From: Celeribacter halophilus
Lineage (GTDB): Bacteria > Pseudomonadota > Alphaproteobacteria > Rhodobacterales > Rhodobacteraceae
Assembly: GCF_900114135.1 (NCBI RefSeq)
Contig: NZ_FORY01000004.1
Span: forward strand, 62,001-126,000
Reading direction: 5' to 3'
DNA: 64,000 bases
Shown here: positions 38,978-48,213 of the stretch, piece after piece
Position numbering within the stretch: position 1 is the first letter of the stretch
How the letters are laid out: each line of letters begins with the position of its first letter
Translations under genes and position numbers: made by a program
The notes under the pieces: model-generated
Told to the model about the DNA's origin: nothing
The model's input: the letters and a program-made list of their open reading frames with translations, nothing else
Database searches by the model: none

Positions 38978-40750
38978 ATGATGACGTGCTTAGAGGGGGT
39001 CCCTGCAAATCCGGTTTTTTGGTCTGTCTGCGGGGTCTGTGCGGTTGCGGCTCTAGGTTTGTTCACAACGCTGAAACTCCAGAAGTTTAACGGCAAGTTC
39101 TATTACGCCCATACTTTCGGTGCCTTGATCTGGACATTGCTTGCAGTCGGGTTTGAATCTGCGTCCACAGATTTCGACTGTCAGTTCCAATGGGCTATAC
39201 TGGCATGGCCGGGCAATGCGATGGTGCCAATCGCGTGGTGTTTCTTTGTCTTCGCCTATGTCGATCATGCCGCTTGGCTCAAAAAACGCATCGTTTTCGC
39301 GGCACTCACCTTGATCCCCTTGGCGATCTTCACATTCGCGGCCACCAATCAGTGGCACAATCTCGTCTATACGGATGAAACGCGTATACTGCCCGGGGAA
39401 GACCACATTCAATATGTTCATGGTCCCGGCTTTTATGTCATCGTCACAATCCTCTATGCATTTGTCGTTCCGACCCTTTGGTGCCTCGCCAAGGCCTTTA
39501 AGCGTGCGAAGCGGACAGCATGGCCTCTTCTGATCACGCTATTGTTGATCACCATCACACCACTGACCGCGAATGCGTCCTATGTCATTTTCGGCTTTAC
39601 CATCTTCGGACTAGACCCAACCTCCTTCATGTTCACTCTGGGCATCATCATTTTCACATGGATGCTCCTGACAAACAAAACCATGGATATGGCTTTCGTA
39701 GGCCAGTCCGCCCTATTTAATACGATGACAGAGCCGGTCATTATGATCGACCGTTTTCAAAATATCATGCAGATGAACGCGGCGGCCAAGCAAAGCGGCC
39801 TGCATCATAACTCGGGTCGAAACCTCAAAGAGTTACTTGCGAACATCAGGGACATGACCCCTTCCGGAAGCCCCGATCAACTCTGCATCGACGACCGTAT
39901 ATACGAGCCTCGCATCCGCGAAATCGAAAGCCCGCTTGATCCTGCGAAAACCATTCTGGGCTGGAGCATCACCTTTGTCGACATCACCGACCGCATTGCA
40001 GTCAGTGCGGCTCTCGAAGAAGCCTTGCAACGGGCCGACGAGGCCAGCCGCGCGAAAGACGAGTTTATCTCTGTCGTCAGCCACGAGTTGCGCACACCTC
40101 TGACCTCGCTCACAGGTGGTTTGTCTCTTGCTCTGAGCGGTCGCCTCGGAGAGGTCAACGATCCCATCCTGTCACTTCTCAAGATCGCGCATCGCAATGG
40201 CCTGCGGCTGACGCGGCTGATCGACAACATCCTGCTGACCCAGAAGATCAACGTCAATGCGCTGAATCTTGAGAGCAAGCCGGTCAAGCTTGCTCAACTG
40301 CTTGAAGAGAGCCTCGAAGAAAACAAGATGTTCGCGACCGAACGTGGCATCGAGCTTGCCCTGAAAGATGTGGATCGGAACGCCGTCGTCATAGGAGACG
40401 CTTTTGCCATTCGTCAGATTGTCGATAACCTCCTCTCGAACGCCATCAAATTTTCCGTCGAGAACGGCGTTGTGGAGGGCTCGGTCATTGCATCAAACGG
40501 ACAGGCCACACTGTCAATCACCAACTCCGGTCGTGGCATTCCTGCCGGTATGGAAAGTCAGGTTTTTGGTCGTTTCGAGCAAGTGAACGACAAGGTTGAA
40601 AGCTACACTCAAGGGTCCGGCCTCGGCCTGCATATCTCAAGAAATCTGGCCGAAAAAATGTTGGGAAATATCTTCTACGAAAGCGAAGAAGGCCGCAAAA
40701 CAACATTTTTTACCACTTTCCCCATCGCTGCGACACCTGACAACGCCTGA
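38978..40750 (+). CDS. 7-TM sensor histidine kinase (signalling island kinase 4)
   Basis: 590 residues. Seven membrane segments in the first 235 residues, with the periplasmic FAATNQWHNLVYTDET typical of the HisK_N_7TM input module. A PAS-like domain (about 245-340; SALFNTMTEPVIMIDRFQNI) follows, then HisKA VVSHELRTPLTSLTGGLSLA (His about 369) and an ATPase domain: NLLSNAIKFS, NSGRGIP, GSGLGLHIS. The 7-TM input is suited to a hydrophobic ligand in the membrane, so it is a candidate receptor for the acyl signal made by the LuxI of this island (inference only). Two adjacent ATG codons at 38978 and 38981 are possible starts. Confidence 0.85.
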   Translation: MMTCLEGVPANPVFWSVCGVCAVAALGLFTTLKLQKFNGKFYYAHTFGALIWTLLAVGFESASTDFDCQFQWAILAWPGNAMVPIAWCFFVFAYVDHAAWLKKRIVFAALTLIPLAIFTFAATNQWHNLVYTDETRILPGEDHIQYVHGPGFYVIVTILYAFVVPTLWCLAKAFKRAKRTAWPLLITLLLITITPLTANASYVIFGFTIFGLDPTSFMFTLGIIIFTWMLLTNKTMDMAFVGQSALFNTMTEPVIMIDRFQNIMQMNAAAKQSGLHHNSGRNLKELLANIRDMTPSGSPDQLCIDDRIYEPRIREIESPLDPAKTILGWSITFVDITDRIAVSAALEEALQRADEASRAKDEFISVVSHELRTPLTSLTGGLSLALSGRLGEVNDPILSLLKIAHRNGLRLTRLIDNILLTQKINVNALNLESKPVKLAQLLEESLEENKMFATERGIELALKDVDRNAVVIGDAFAIRQIVDNLLSNAIKFSVENGVVEGSVIASNGQATLSITNSGRGIPAGMESQVFGRFEQVNDKVESYTQGSGLGLHISRNLAEKMLGNIFYESEEGRKTTFFTTFPIAATPDNA

Positions 40751-40754
40751 GGTT

Positions 40755-41564
40755 TCACGCGCACCGCTCTGCGCCGGTGAGTATATCGAAACGCCCTGCG
40801 CGGCAAAAGGCAATGAGAGTCATGCCAACCTCCTGCGCGGTTTCGACGGCCAGACTGCTTGGTGCGGAAACGCCGATCAATGTCGGGCAGCCGATCATCG
40901 CCGCTTTCTGCACAAGATCCACCGAAAGCCGCGAGGTCATCACGATTGCGCCGCTTTGCGGAGCAATCCCGTCACTGATCAACGCGCCGCAAAGTTTGTC
41001 CAGCGCATTGTGGCGACCGACATCTTCGCGGGCCAGATATATCCCTTGTTTTGGGATGAGAAACCCGGCCGCATGGGCCGCGCGGGCTTGATCATGGAGA
41101 GGCTGACGCGCGCGGAGTGCGTCAGGGGCCTGCGCAATCTCTTCTGCCGACATCCGGACACCGCTCCCCACTGGGGGCACATTGCGCAGCGCTTCATCCA
41201 GACTGTCGATCCCGCAAAGCCCGCAGCCCATCGGCCCCAATGCGGCACGACGTCGGTCCAGAAAGGCATCTGCGGCAGTATCCACAAGCCAGAACCGCGC
41301 TTCGGTGCCTTTGTCATGAACAATCTCTTCGAACCGCTCGATCTCGGCGCGGCTTTTCACATAGCCCTCGGTCAGCGCGAAGCCCAAGGCAAAGTCCTCG
41401 ATATCTTGCGGCGAAGCCATCATCACCGCCACAGTCGTGCCGTTGAACACAATCGCCACAGGCCGTTCGACCACCAAATCCCGCGTGGTCTGGTGCTCTC
41501 CCTCATGGGTCCATGTGGTGCTCGCGTGGCGCACCACGACATCAGGAACGGTCGGTTCAGTCAT
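40755..41564 (-). CDS. fdhD: Formate dehydrogenase accessory sulfurtransferase FdhD
   Basis: 269 residues. FdhD motifs: FALGFALTEGYV, the cysteine loop GCGLCGIDSLD (two Cys that carry sulfur), EDVGRHNALDKLCGAL, MTSRLSVDLVQKAAMIG and SAPSSLAVE. It transfers sulfur to the molybdenum cofactor before its insertion in formate dehydrogenases. Encoded with the molybdo-oxidoreductase at 41857, its probable client. Start at 41564 overlaps the preceding gene by 8 bases; a longer frame from 41594 is rejected. It ends five bases from kinase 4, which converges on it. Confidence 0.92.
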   Translation of the reverse strand: MTEPTVPDVVVRHASTTWTHEGEHQTTRDLVVERPVAIVFNGTTVAVMMASPQDIEDFALGFALTEGYVKSRAEIERFEEIVHDKGTEARFWLVDTAADAFLDRRRAALGPMGCGLCGIDSLDEALRNVPPVGSGVRMSAEEIAQAPDALRARQPLHDQARAAHAAGFLIPKQGIYLAREDVGRHNALDKLCGALISDGIAPQSGAIVMTSRLSVDLVQKAAMIGCPTLIGVSAPSSLAVETAQEVGMTLIAFCRAGRFDILTGAERCA

Positions 41565-41853
41565 CTTTCGCCTCGAAAAGCGCATCTCCGGCATCTGTCA
41601 GCCGGTAGAAGACGCGCGACGTGCGCACGTCTTTGCGTTCGGTTTCAATGAGACCCAGCTCTTGTTCGAGACTGGTGCATTCGCGGATCACCAAGGCATG
41701 GGCCAGATCGAAAATCCGCGCAAAACTCCGGCTGTCTCTGGCAACCCCGAGATGCGTGGCTGCCAATATCATCGGCCCCATAGGGCTGAGATATGGCAGG
41801 CCAGTGCTGTGCGCGGCGTGAAAGGCCGCTTCTAAGTCTTCTTCTTGCGACAT
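41557..41853 (-). CDS. Small winged-helix-like protein of the formate operon
   Basis: 98 residues, not a named family that I know. The second half reads as a winged helix: CTSLEQELGLIETERKDVRT then SRVFYRLTDAGDALF, the wing-like pattern seen in PadR/MarR-type proteins. The first half is helical. No metal or cofactor motif. It sits between the oxidoreductase and fdhD genes with a three-base gap before and an 8-base overlap after, so it is part of the operon; a regulatory or accessory role is possible. Confidence 0.68.
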   Translation of the reverse strand: MSQEEDLEAAFHAAHSTGLPYLSPMGPMILAATHLGVARDSRSFARIFDLAHALVIRECTSLEQELGLIETERKDVRTSRVFYRLTDAGDALFEAKDD

Positions 41854-41856
41854 GCC

Positions 41857-44154
41857 TTATGCGCTTTGATGCGGTTCGATTTTCACAATCACCGATTTCG
41901 AGGTCGGCGTATAGCTTTGATCGCCCACAGTCTGATGCGGCACCAGTTCGTTCATTTCGGGATAGTAGCCCGCAAGACAGCCATAGGGTGTGTCATAGGG
42001 CACGACGCGGAACCCCTTACAGGCGCGGTGGCGCCCGTCATCGAAGCAACCGATCAGATCGACCATATCGCCGTCCGACAGCCCGTTCTTCTCCATATCC
42101 TTTGGATTAATGAAGACAACATTGCGGATGCCGTAGACGCCACGGTAGCGGTCGTCCATGCCGTAGATCGTGGTGTTATACTGGTCGTGCGAGCGGAAGG
42201 TTTGCAGAACAAACTTGCCATTCTCGCCTTTGACCTCCTGCCACTCCGTCCGGTCCCGCAGATCATCCGTGCCGAAATTGGCGAGGCCCGTCGTGGTTTT
42301 CCACTCGCGATGAGAGGCCGAATTGCGCAACCAGAAGCCCCGCGGTTTGCGCACCTGCGTGTTGAAATCTCCGAAGCTCGGCAAAACCCGCGCAATCATG
42401 TCGCGGATCTTGTCATAATCTTCGGCCATCTCGTCCCAGTTCACCACATCGCTACCCAAGGTCGCCTTGGCCATGCCGGCAATAATGCCGATCTCGGACT
42501 TCAGCGATTTGGATGCGGGCAGATTGATGCCCGACGAGCCATGCACCATCGACATGGAATCCTCGACGGTAATCATCTGACGCTCGCCTTTGGAATTCCG
42601 GTCAATCTCCGTGCGGCCCAGACAAGGCAGGACGTAGGAGGCTTTACCCGGCATAAGGTGCCCGTGGTTGAGCTTTGTGGCGATGTTCACCGTCAGATCT
42701 AGATTGCGGAAGGCATCCGCGACCAGCGAACTGTCCGGCACCGCGCGCGCGAAATTGCCACCAAGCGCGACAAAGGCTTTTACAGTCCCTTCGAGCATGG
42801 CGCCAATGGCGTGGGTCACATTGTGCCCCGGCTCACGCGGCAAGGTGACGCCAAGTTCTTTTTCCAGAGCATCAAGGAAGGCCGCAGGGGCCTTTTCGTT
42901 GATCCCCACTGTGCGGTCGCCCTGCACATTGGAGTGCCCGCGCACCGGACAAAGCCCCGCACCCTCACGGCCGATATTACCTTTGAGGAACATGAAAGAG
43001 GCAATTTCGCGGATGGTCTGCACGGAATGCAGGTGTTGTGTGACACCCATCGCCCAAGTGGTAATGACGCGCTCGGCCTTGAGATACATTTCAGCAGCGC
43101 GAGTGATCTCGTCGCGGCTCAGGCCGGATTGTTCTTCGATAATCTCCCATGAGGTCGCGCGCACCATATCGCACCAACCTTCGAAACCGGAGGTGTGTTC
43201 GCGGATAAAGTCATGGTCGAGAATGGGCGGACGCCCCTCGGTCATAGCGCGGTCTTCGGCCTCAAGCACGACCTTGGACATGCCACGGAACACCGCCATA
43301 TCACCCCCCAGACGCGGGCGGTAATAGTCGGTCGATGTCGGCTCGGCCCCGCCTGTGAGCATTTCCAGCTTTTTCTGCGGGTCCGCGAATTTGGTCAGGC
43401 CCTTTTCCTTGAGCGTGTTGAAAACACAGACCTTCGCCCCACGCTCCACCGCTTCGCGCAGGCTGGCGAGCATACGCGGGTGGTTGGTGCCGGGGTTTTG
43501 ACCGACGCAGTAAATCAGATCACATTTCTCGAAATCATCGAGCAACACGGTGCCCTTACCAACGCCAATTGCCTGCGTCAGAGCGACGCCGCTGGCCTCG
43601 TGACACATGTTGGAACAGTCGGGGAAATTGTTCGTCCCGTAGAGACGCACGAAAAGCTGATAGAGGAAGGCGGCCTCGTTGCTGGCACGGCCAGAGGTGT
43701 AGAACTCCGCCTGATTGGGATTTTCCAAGGCATTGAGCGCTGCGGCAATGCCATCGAATGCGTCCTGCCAGCTTACCTCTTCGTAGTGGTCCGTTTCCGG
43801 ATTGTAACGGATCGGCGTGGTCAGACGGCCCGCATGTTCGAGATCATAATCTGTCCAGCCCTGCAATTCCGTGACGGAATGTTCGGCAAAAAATTCAGGT
43901 GTCACGCGGGCCTTGGTGGCCTCCCACGCAACGGCTTTCACACCGTTCTCGCAAAACTCGAAAGACGACCCGTGCTCGGGATCGCCCCAGGCACAACCGG
44001 GACAGTCGAACCCGTCGGCCTGATTGAGGCTCAAGAGCGTCTTTGCGCGGCTCACCGGGCTGCCGGTGCCCATCAGTTGACGGCCCACGCTTTTCAATGC
44101 GCCCCATCCACCGGCCGCGCCGGAAGGCTTTTTGATACAATCGTCTTTGGTCAT
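41857..44154 (-). CDS. Molybdopterin oxidoreductase, FdhF/YdeP family
   Basis: 765 residues, the usual length of YdeP-type proteins (TIGR01701). Starts with KPSGAAGGWGALKSVGR, then FDCPGCAWGDPEHGS, which replaces the four-Cys iron-sulfur motif of true formate dehydrogenases by a CxxC; SNMCHEASGVAL holds the Cys at the place of the catalytic selenocysteine of FdhF. Further molybdopterin-binding stretches: VGQNPGTNHPRM, GHSNVQGDRTVG. A cytoplasmic molybdenum enzyme whose reaction is not established; fdhD next to it and the OFA transporter upstream favour formate or oxalate metabolism. Start 44154 chosen for AGGGA upstream and family alignment. Confidence 0.83.
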   Translation of the reverse strand: MTKDDCIKKPSGAAGGWGALKSVGRQLMGTGSPVSRAKTLLSLNQADGFDCPGCAWGDPEHGSSFEFCENGVKAVAWEATKARVTPEFFAEHSVTELQGWTDYDLEHAGRLTTPIRYNPETDHYEEVSWQDAFDGIAAALNALENPNQAEFYTSGRASNEAAFLYQLFVRLYGTNNFPDCSNMCHEASGVALTQAIGVGKGTVLLDDFEKCDLIYCVGQNPGTNHPRMLASLREAVERGAKVCVFNTLKEKGLTKFADPQKKLEMLTGGAEPTSTDYYRPRLGGDMAVFRGMSKVVLEAEDRAMTEGRPPILDHDFIREHTSGFEGWCDMVRATSWEIIEEQSGLSRDEITRAAEMYLKAERVITTWAMGVTQHLHSVQTIREIASFMFLKGNIGREGAGLCPVRGHSNVQGDRTVGINEKAPAAFLDALEKELGVTLPREPGHNVTHAIGAMLEGTVKAFVALGGNFARAVPDSSLVADAFRNLDLTVNIATKLNHGHLMPGKASYVLPCLGRTEIDRNSKGERQMITVEDSMSMVHGSSGINLPASKSLKSEIGIIAGMAKATLGSDVVNWDEMAEDYDKIRDMIARVLPSFGDFNTQVRKPRGFWLRNSASHREWKTTTGLANFGTDDLRDRTEWQEVKGENGKFVLQTFRSHDQYNTTIYGMDDRYRGVYGIRNVVFINPKDMEKNGLSDGDMVDLIGCFDDGRHRACKGFRVVPYDTPYGCLAGYYPEMNELVPHQTVGDQSYTPTSKSVIVKIEPHQSA

Positions 44155-44253
44155 AGTGCGTATCCCTTGCTTAGCTTTACGCCTGTCTCTTGAGGGGACG
44201 TGGCGCAGGGCCACCCTTGAAAAGAGCGGCCCCACACAATCGGTTTGTGTCGC

Positions 44254-45957
44254 TTATTCGGCGGCAACAGCCTCTGGATGCGTGCGGCTGACGTGATGCT
44301 TTTCGTGCACCGGTCGTACCAGCAAATTCGCAAAGAATGCAATCACCAGCAGTGCAGCCATGCAATACATCGTAGTGTTATAGAGCGTCGATGTCGGGTC
44401 AATAGTCCCTGCTGGAGCAATTTCGAGCAGGTTCGCAATCGTCACCGTATTCGCCGCCATCAGATCATTCAGCTGGCTGATGGGCGCGCCGAATTTCTCA
44501 GCAAATGTCGCGGGATCAACCTGAGATGCAAGATCGGCGATGGCGTTTTCCTTGGACATTTTGCGCAAGGTGGTGATGGCCAGCGGACCAAGCACCCCTG
44601 CGGTGGACCATGCGGTCAACAGACGCCCGTGGATGCCGCCAACGTGGAAGGTCCCGAAAACATCTGCCAGATAAGCCGGAATGGTCGCGAAACCACCGCC
44701 ATACATGGTAAAGATCACCATGGTTGCAACGTAGAACCCGATCAGCGCCGGAGTGCCCCCCATCGAGGCAAAGAACGGCACGGAAAGGTAGAGCGCGGTG
44801 CCCAGCACGAAGAAGATGTGATAGGTGTTCTTGCGCCCGACAAAGTCGGATGCGGAGGCCCAGAAGAAACGGCCCAGCATGTTGAACACGGAAATCATGA
44901 ACACATAGGTGCTGGCGAACGCTGCCGTCACGATCGGCAGGTTGCCGAAGATTTCGTCCATCATGGTTTTTGCCACACCGATCACACCAATACCGGCGGT
45001 CACGTTGAAACAGAGCACAATCCACAGCAGCCAGAATTGCGGCGTTTTGAGCGCCTGATCAATGTGGACATGGTTTTGCGACACCATGCCGGAGGTGGTG
45101 GGTTTGGGTTCCCAGCCTGCCGGCTTCCAGTTTTTCGCAGGGACGCGATATTGGAACGAGGCGATCTGCATAACGACGAAGTAGATGATCCCCAAGGTGA
45201 CAAAGGTCGCAGCCGCGCCTGTATCCCCAGTGCCGACCACATAGACACCCGCTTCACCGCCGAACGGAGCGGCTTGGGCGGCTGTGGCCACAATGACCTC
45301 GACTGTGCCGTTTGCGGTTTCAGCGAAACGCTTGCCGCCCTCGGTGATGAGGGCTACCGCACCTTCAGCGCCAAGGAAGTCGGGGGCTTTCTGAAAGGCG
45401 GTGAGCAGCTTGTCGATCAGGACTTTCCCGACCATCGCGCCGCCACCAAAGCCCATGATCGCCATGCCGGTCGCCATACCACGACGGTCAGGGAACCAAC
45501 GCAGCAAGGTGGACACAGGAGACACATAACCAAGGCCGAGACCGATCCCCCCGATCACGCCATAGCCAAGGTAGATGAGCCACAATTGGTGCGAGGCAAT
45601 GCCCAGCGAACCGATCAGGAAGCCGCCACCCCAGCAAAAACCGGCCACAACACCGACAAAACGCGGACCGACTTTTTCTAGCCATTTGCCGCCAAAAGCA
45701 GCCGAGAGGCCAAGAAACAGAATGGCCACGGAAAAGATCCAGACCACGGAGGTCAGCGACCAATCCGACGCGGCAGGCGTCAGAACGCCAAATTCGCGGG
45801 TCAAGGCGGGGTTGAACAAGGACCACGCGTAAACCGATCCGATACACAGGTGGATCGCGATAGAAGCCGGCGGCACGCGCCAGCGGTTATAGCCCTCTGG
45901 GGCCACGATATTCTCTTTGCGCAGGAAGCCAAGCGGCCCCGCTCCTGAAACTGACAT
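44254..45957 (-). CDS. OFA-family MFS transporter (oxalate/formate antiporter type)
   Basis: 567 residues. Twelve-segment MFS with SIAIHLCIGSVYAWSLFNP near the N terminus, the OFA motif A-like RGMATGMAIMGFGGGAMVGK and GLGLGYVSPVSTLLRWFPDR. It is longer than OxlT because of an extra cytoplasmic or periplasmic loop of about 90 residues in the middle (around 215-310) and a C-terminal extension. Likely exchanges formate, oxalate or related monocarboxylates. Start at 45957 has an excellent GGAGG 7 bases upstream; the open frame extends to 46095 without signal. First gene of the operon ending in fdhD. Confidence 0.85.
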   Translation of the reverse strand: MSVSGAGPLGFLRKENIVAPEGYNRWRVPPASIAIHLCIGSVYAWSLFNPALTREFGVLTPAASDWSLTSVVWIFSVAILFLGLSAAFGGKWLEKVGPRFVGVVAGFCWGGGFLIGSLGIASHQLWLIYLGYGVIGGIGLGLGYVSPVSTLLRWFPDRRGMATGMAIMGFGGGAMVGKVLIDKLLTAFQKAPDFLGAEGAVALITEGGKRFAETANGTVEVIVATAAQAAPFGGEAGVYVVGTGDTGAAATFVTLGIIYFVVMQIASFQYRVPAKNWKPAGWEPKPTTSGMVSQNHVHIDQALKTPQFWLLWIVLCFNVTAGIGVIGVAKTMMDEIFGNLPIVTAAFASTYVFMISVFNMLGRFFWASASDFVGRKNTYHIFFVLGTALYLSVPFFASMGGTPALIGFYVATMVIFTMYGGGFATIPAYLADVFGTFHVGGIHGRLLTAWSTAGVLGPLAITTLRKMSKENAIADLASQVDPATFAEKFGAPISQLNDLMAANTVTIANLLEIAPAGTIDPTSTLYNTTMYCMAALLVIAFFANLLVRPVHEKHHVSRTHPEAVAAE

Positions 45958-46089
45958 GAAGTTTCCTCCGATCTGTGGGGCTCTGCGGCCCCTTCTTGCG
46001 TGCGCGACCTGATTTTGGGTGCGTACAAACGTCACTCCGCGACCAGATGTCGCGCAATGATTGAGGAATTGCCATTTCGGGTCTGGAAT

Positions 46090-46206
46090 TGTCAAACTAA
46101 AATCATAAATACAATCAACAGGTTACAAGAATTCACCGCAGCGCAGAAAGGTAAGAATTACCATTTTCCGCCGATGAACCACTCGACCAAATGGACAAAA
46201 TGTCCA
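46090..46206 (-). promoter_or_regulatory. Palindrome and candidate promoter before the formate operon
   Basis: TGGACA-AAA-TGTCCA (46192-46206) is a perfect inverted repeat. On the minus strand a TTGACA (46095-46090) follows about 100 bases downstream, before the transporter start; a -10 is not clear. I looked for a sigma-54 -24/-12 pair and found none. The palindrome lies 16 bases past the stop of the adjacent kinase gene and is a candidate site for the regulator at 48214. Confidence 0.5.
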
Positions 46207-46221
46207 CTTTTCCAGAGCACC

Positions 46222-48210
46222 TCACTCTTCGTCAGGACAGAATGACGCAACCGGACACCAGACAGAAAAACTTGTGCCGCGTCCGCACATGCTCTCGACC
46301 GTAATGTTTCCCCCTGCCCGCTCGATCAAAGCCTGACTGATCGACAACCCCAAACCTGTGCCTTCGGCCTGTTTTGTGGTGAAAAACGGATCGAAAACAT
46401 GGTCGATCTGTGCGGCGGGAATGCCCGGACCGGTGTCATGCACCAGAATCGCCACACCATCCTTGCCGCCCTGCGCAAGGGGTTTCACTTCGACCGTCAA
46501 AGTACCGCCCTTGCTCATGGCCTGCGCGGCATTGATGAAGAGATTGACCAGCACCTGTTGCAATTCATTTTCAACAATCTCGATCAGCGGCACGTCGCTC
46601 TCGATCCGCCGCGTCTCGATCTTGTGCTGGCGCAGGTCTGCGGCGACCAGAACCAAGGCACTGTCCACCGCTTCCGAGACATTCACCAAAGAAGAATGAT
46701 CCGACATTTCACCTGATCTGGAAAAACTCAACAGCTTGCCGACAATCGTATTGATCCGCCGCGTCTGGGTCTCGATCAGATCCAGCTCGGTCTCCACCTC
46801 AGATTTGATCTCGTCGCTCAAACCCAGACGCAAAAGCTCCATATTGCCCTGAATGACAGCAATCGGGTTGTTGATCTCATGGGCCACGCCGGCGGTGATT
46901 TCGCCCAGAGAGGCCAGCTTTTCCTTCAGGATGAGTTGGGCATAGGTGTCTTCGAGCTTCTGGTTCGCCTCGCGCAATTCCTGTGTCCGCTGGTCCACCA
47001 GATCATTGAGGTGATCGGCATAGTCGCGCAACGCCTCGTCGCGCTCTTTCACCTGATCCAGCAAGCGATCCAGATGGCGGGCCACGGCACCGATTTCATC
47101 CTCGGCCTCAACTGTGCCGATGCGAGCACTCAGATTGCCATCTTCGACCTGTTTCATTGTAGAAGTCATGCGCTCCAACGGCGCGAACACCTCCCGCGCC
47201 ATACGCAGGAACAGCGGCGCGGCGAGGCACAGCACCGCCAGAAACGCCAGTCCAAGTGCCACAACCGTGCCGTTGCGCTGATCCGCAAAGGGCTTTTCGA
47301 GAAACCCCGTATACAGCATCCCGACACGTTGCCCCGTCACATCGGTCAGTGGCATATAGCCCGAAACATACCAGTCATTGACCACAAAGGCACGATCCAG
47401 CCAAGGCTGCCCCTGCTCCACCACCTGATGCCAGACCACCTCTGTCACGCGCGTGCCAAGGGCGCGGTCGCCCTCGAACAGGCGCACGTTGGTGGAAATC
47501 CGGACATCATCGAGAAACAGCGTCGTTGTGCCTGCTCCCGACGGGGTCTCCGAGCCTGCGCCGTAAATCAGTGCGTTCATCCGGTCGATCACATCAAGGT
47601 TGCGGTTTAAAAGCCTCCCGCCAAAGAGATAGCCGTCTGCGCCCTCAATCTTATACGCCGCCCAAAGGATCAATCCGCGGTCTTCATGCTCCCTCTCCAA
47701 AGGCCGCGCGCCGGAGGTTGGCACAATGCTCAACCGTGCCCGTTCTGACAGCCCCTCGCCCAGCCGATCCAATTCGGAAGGTGTGGCCACGATGAGACCG
47801 GAGAGCGAGGGCGCCGCTGAGGCTTCCAGCAACTCGCGCACGGCATCCGGCACATTCGTCTGCGGCCCCAACGCATCCATTATCAAAAAGTCCAGCCCCA
47901 TGCTGCTTTGCGCATCGGCCAGATAGCGGTTTAGGGCGTCCTCGCCTTCTCCCATTGCCTGCGCCAACTGCCGCGAGTCTCCGACCGCCACAATGCTCTG
48001 GGCCTGCGCCTCTTCGATTTTCAGGAAATATTGCTCTGCAATCCGCAGGTCACTGGTGACTTTCGCAATCAGAAGATCATCGAGCCGCCCGATCCAATGC
48101 CACATAGTCACGCCCAAAAAGATGGGCAGCAGCACTGCAATCGGCAAAAGCGCCAGCGCCAGAAGTTTCAACCGCACATGAGTTTTGAGACGCGCAAGAA
48201 GCGGGGTCAT
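46222..48210 (-). CDS. Membrane sensor histidine kinase with double-CACHE-like domain and HAMP
   Basis: 662 residues. TM1 (LLALALLPIAVLLPIFLGVTM), a periplasmic sensor of about 270 residues like single-chain CACHE_3 domains (GYLFGGRLLNRNLDVID, DWYVSGYMPLTD), TM2 (VVALGLAFLAVLCLAAPLFL), HAMP, a coiled coil, HisKA with GVAHEINNPIAVIQG and ATPase motifs NLFINAAQAM, DTGPGIP, GTGLGLSIS. The HEINNP form is that of NtrB/DctB-type kinases that pair with NtrC-like regulators, as the next gene is (gap three bases). CACHE sensors typically bind small carboxylates, fitting the neighbouring formate/oxalate genes. Confidence 0.87.
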   Translation of the reverse strand: MTPLLARLKTHVRLKLLALALLPIAVLLPIFLGVTMWHWIGRLDDLLIAKVTSDLRIAEQYFLKIEEAQAQSIVAVGDSRQLAQAMGEGEDALNRYLADAQSSMGLDFLIMDALGPQTNVPDAVRELLEASAAPSLSGLIVATPSELDRLGEGLSERARLSIVPTSGARPLEREHEDRGLILWAAYKIEGADGYLFGGRLLNRNLDVIDRMNALIYGAGSETPSGAGTTTLFLDDVRISTNVRLFEGDRALGTRVTEVVWHQVVEQGQPWLDRAFVVNDWYVSGYMPLTDVTGQRVGMLYTGFLEKPFADQRNGTVVALGLAFLAVLCLAAPLFLRMAREVFAPLERMTSTMKQVEDGNLSARIGTVEAEDEIGAVARHLDRLLDQVKERDEALRDYADHLNDLVDQRTQELREANQKLEDTYAQLILKEKLASLGEITAGVAHEINNPIAVIQGNMELLRLGLSDEIKSEVETELDLIETQTRRINTIVGKLLSFSRSGEMSDHSSLVNVSEAVDSALVLVAADLRQHKIETRRIESDVPLIEIVENELQQVLVNLFINAAQAMSKGGTLTVEVKPLAQGGKDGVAILVHDTGPGIPAAQIDHVFDPFFTTKQAEGTGLGLSISQALIERAGGNITVESMCGRGTSFSVWCPVASFCPDEE

Positions 48211-48213
48211 ATG

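Noticed and set aside
28550-40750. LuxR-type receptor for the LuxI signal
   Set aside because: No protein in the window has an autoinducer-binding domain joined to a LuxR helix-turn-helix.
43195-44193. 332-codon plus-strand open frame
   Set aside because: Antisense to the YdeP-type oxidoreductase; no motif and unlikely composition.
44245-45681. 478-codon plus-strand open frame
   Set aside because: Antisense to the OFA transporter; the His/Arg/Gly-rich product is not protein-like.
45958-46206. Sigma-54 promoter before the OFA transporter
   Set aside because: I looked for TGGCAC-N5-TTGC on the minus strand; only a TGGCA without a correctly spaced GC was found.
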